A stretch of DNA of 64,000 nucleotides from Linnemannia schmuckeri (Eukaryota > Mortierellomycota > Mortierellomycetes > Mortierellales > Mortierellaceae), in contig JANATG010000019.1 in the NCBI GenBank assembly GCA_029449235.1, positions 248,001-312,000 on the forward strand, written 5' to 3'. The notes beneath the pieces were generated by a model. The model was not told the DNA's origin, ran no database searches, and saw only the letters and a program-made list of their open reading frames with translations. A program made the translations under genes and the position numbers. Of this stretch, positions 62,560-64,000 are shown piece after piece; position 1 is the stretch's first letter; each line of letters begins with the position of its first letter.

Positions 62560-64000
62560 AGCCTGTGTGTTGGTGGTGTGTGTTGCTGAAAAAGGAAGAG
62601 AGAGTGAGGGGAGAGAATATGATTTGTGAGAAAAAAAATTTGGAAAAAAAAAGAGTGTGTTTGACAACTGCTTTTTTTTATAAGAAGGGAGAGAGGTTGG
62701 TGGTGGACAAAGAGGAAAAAGAAAGAGAAGAAAAAAGAGGGAAAGGACGATGGAGGCAAGGGTATTTAAAGAGGACGGAATAAGCTGGTTCCTGAGAACA
62801 CGTTCCGCTGGGGCCTTTGGTGGTAGGACAAGGTAAAAAAAAAGACTTGGGATCCAGGAACAATGTTGTTGAGTGTTCAAGAGAAGGTTTCTCTCTTGAA
62901 TCTTTGGAATGGAACTTGGAGGTAAGCATTGTTTCCCAAGTCGAGCGAAGGGTCTTATTTCATCATGACACTTGTGGACAGCGGTAACGCTGAGGTGAGA
63001 TTTGACTGGAGGAAAAAAAGAAAAGTGACGAGACAGACATACAGACAGACACAGACACCACCAAAGTCAGAAGGGAGGGAAGGGAAGCCTCAGGAAGAGA
63101 GAAAGAAGGAAGGAACTAAATGAAAAAGAGCCAGCAAATAGAAGGCCAGAAGACCGAAGGGAGCGAAACATTTTGGAATCAAAAGAAAGACCCTCTCTTT
63201 CCTCTTGTCAACCCAAAATACAACTATGATCTACGGCCATGCTAATAGAGTGGTTCGATCCCGCTGTGAAGTACTGTAGTGTACGAAAAAAACTAGCTAA
63301 CTGGTTTGATGTGTCTTGGTCGTCTTCTTGATTCCTAGACTTGGTTTCAATGCCACAAAAAAAAAAGATCGAGGGTTCGTTTTCTAGATTTTTCAGATGG
63401 GCATCATCGTTCACTGATGGCGACACTCACTTCCGCACATACTGCGATCGCCTCCCCTTGATCGCAGTAACACATCCTGCGAGGCCCAGTCAGTTACTCA
63501 GGAGTCAAAAAATACTGGAAGCGCAAAAAAAAGATGACAAAACGACTGACATCATGGGAACATTTTTGTAGATTAATGACCGTTCAATCGAACAGGGACG
63601 GATGAAGCTTCCCATAAGCGTACAGAACACAAACAAGGGGAAAGGACATCCTCTTCCTTGCTCAATTCTCTGCTCTCTTGATTCGTTTGTCCAATCTGTC
63701 CTGCATTGAGACCTCGAGAGATGATGGTGTTGTTGGACAGACATGCATTCAATCGTAACACAAACAGCAATTAATTCATATATGGTGTCGGGAAAGCGAT
63801 GAGAAAAAAAATAAATAAATGAGGTTTTAAGTTGATATGTCCGCAATGGCCAATTGGCCGTTTTTTTTTTTTTTTTTTTTTTTTTTTTTCAAGATAAGGG
63901 AGTCATGTGAGGGTATCTGGCCCACGTTCTCAAGCCCCTGATGTCATTATTGATCGAGACAGGGGATACAAAGTGGTCCCAACGCAAGGTGGCAGGCGGC
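62560..64000. other. Upstream region of the ENA gene and window end
   Basis: Leader and promoter of the minus-strand ENA gene followed by AT-rich intergenic DNA with a 30-T run at 63860-63889. A GGTTCGATCCC match at 63251-63261 resembles a B-box but has no cloverleaf around it. No gene seen. Confidence 0.5.

Noticed and set aside
63251..63261. B-box-like GGTTCGATCCC
   Set aside because: No A-box, cloverleaf or terminator nearby; treated as chance.
1..64000. CRISPR arrays, operons, bacterial ribosome-binding sites, riboswitches
   Set aside because: The window is eukaryotic; repeats seen are microsatellites, transposon ends and duplications, and no spacer-repeat pattern exists.

Overview
The window is a eukaryotic, fungal chromosome segment, most likely from an early-diverging filamentous fungus of the Mortierella/Mucoromycota kind. 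The evidence is short spliceosomal introns (GTAAGT or GTATGT donors, TAG or CAG acceptors), genes on both strands without operons, polypyrimidine and poly(A) tracts, a fungal ENA-type P-ATPase, a glucuronan/alginate-lyase-like PL14 protein, and abundant non-LTR retrotransposons. The genus is an inference; no rRNA or mitochondrial marker is present.

Layout. 0-8 kb: ribonucleotide reductase small subunit (RNR2, +), a VIP36/ERGIC-53-type cargo lectin (-) and a 10-exon epsin (-). 8-11.8 kb: non-coding, with a possible 5'UTR exon. 11.8-17.4 kb: a PASK/PIM-like protein kinase and a secreted GH95-like protein (both +). 17.4-26.8 kb: a transposon-rich stretch with a TTAA-flanked MITE-like element, a tRNA-Val, five 5'-truncated copies of one LINE family and a decayed unknown gene. 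27.8-33.8 kb: a secreted PL14 protein (-) and an F-box protein (+). 35.1-48.6 kb: a nested retroelement stack. It holds a LINE with a 2273-codon open frame, a complete 5.2-kb chromodomain Ty3/gypsy element inside that LINE, two copies of a tRNA-headed SINE, and an older LINE fragment. 48.7-49.5 kb: tRNA-Gly and a second TTAA-flanked MITE-like element. 50-50.5 kb: a small unknown gene. 52-53 kb: two tRNA-like units with another LINE copy between them. 53.3-62.6 kb: a CENP-B-type DNA-binding protein and an ENA-type cation ATPase (both -). The rest is promoter or intergenic DNA.

The main discovery is the position of the LINE copies. Four insertions have their 5' ends 100, 102, 103 and 100 bases upstream of the first base of a tRNA or tRNA-like gene (tRNA-Gly twice, tRNA-Val, a tRNA-like unit). 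All are divergent from the tRNA, with the LINE 5' end nearest it. A fifth copy reused exactly the same 15-bp target as its neighbour. For tRNA-Val and tRNA-Gly the tRNA-proximal edge of the target-site duplication lies exactly 88 bases from the tRNA. This pattern indicates a fungal LINE that integrates at a fixed distance upstream of Pol III genes, comparable to the Dictyostelium TRE5 elements. Other notable points are a textbook -1 frameshift signal in the gypsy element, its 98-bp LTRs, an apparently novel SINE, and a GH95-like protein lacking the expected catalytic residues.

The host genes are unrelated housekeeping and secretory functions: DNA precursor supply, ER-Golgi cargo transport, endocytosis, ion efflux, carbohydrate-active secretion, ubiquitin-ligase targeting and signalling. 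I see no functional cluster among them.
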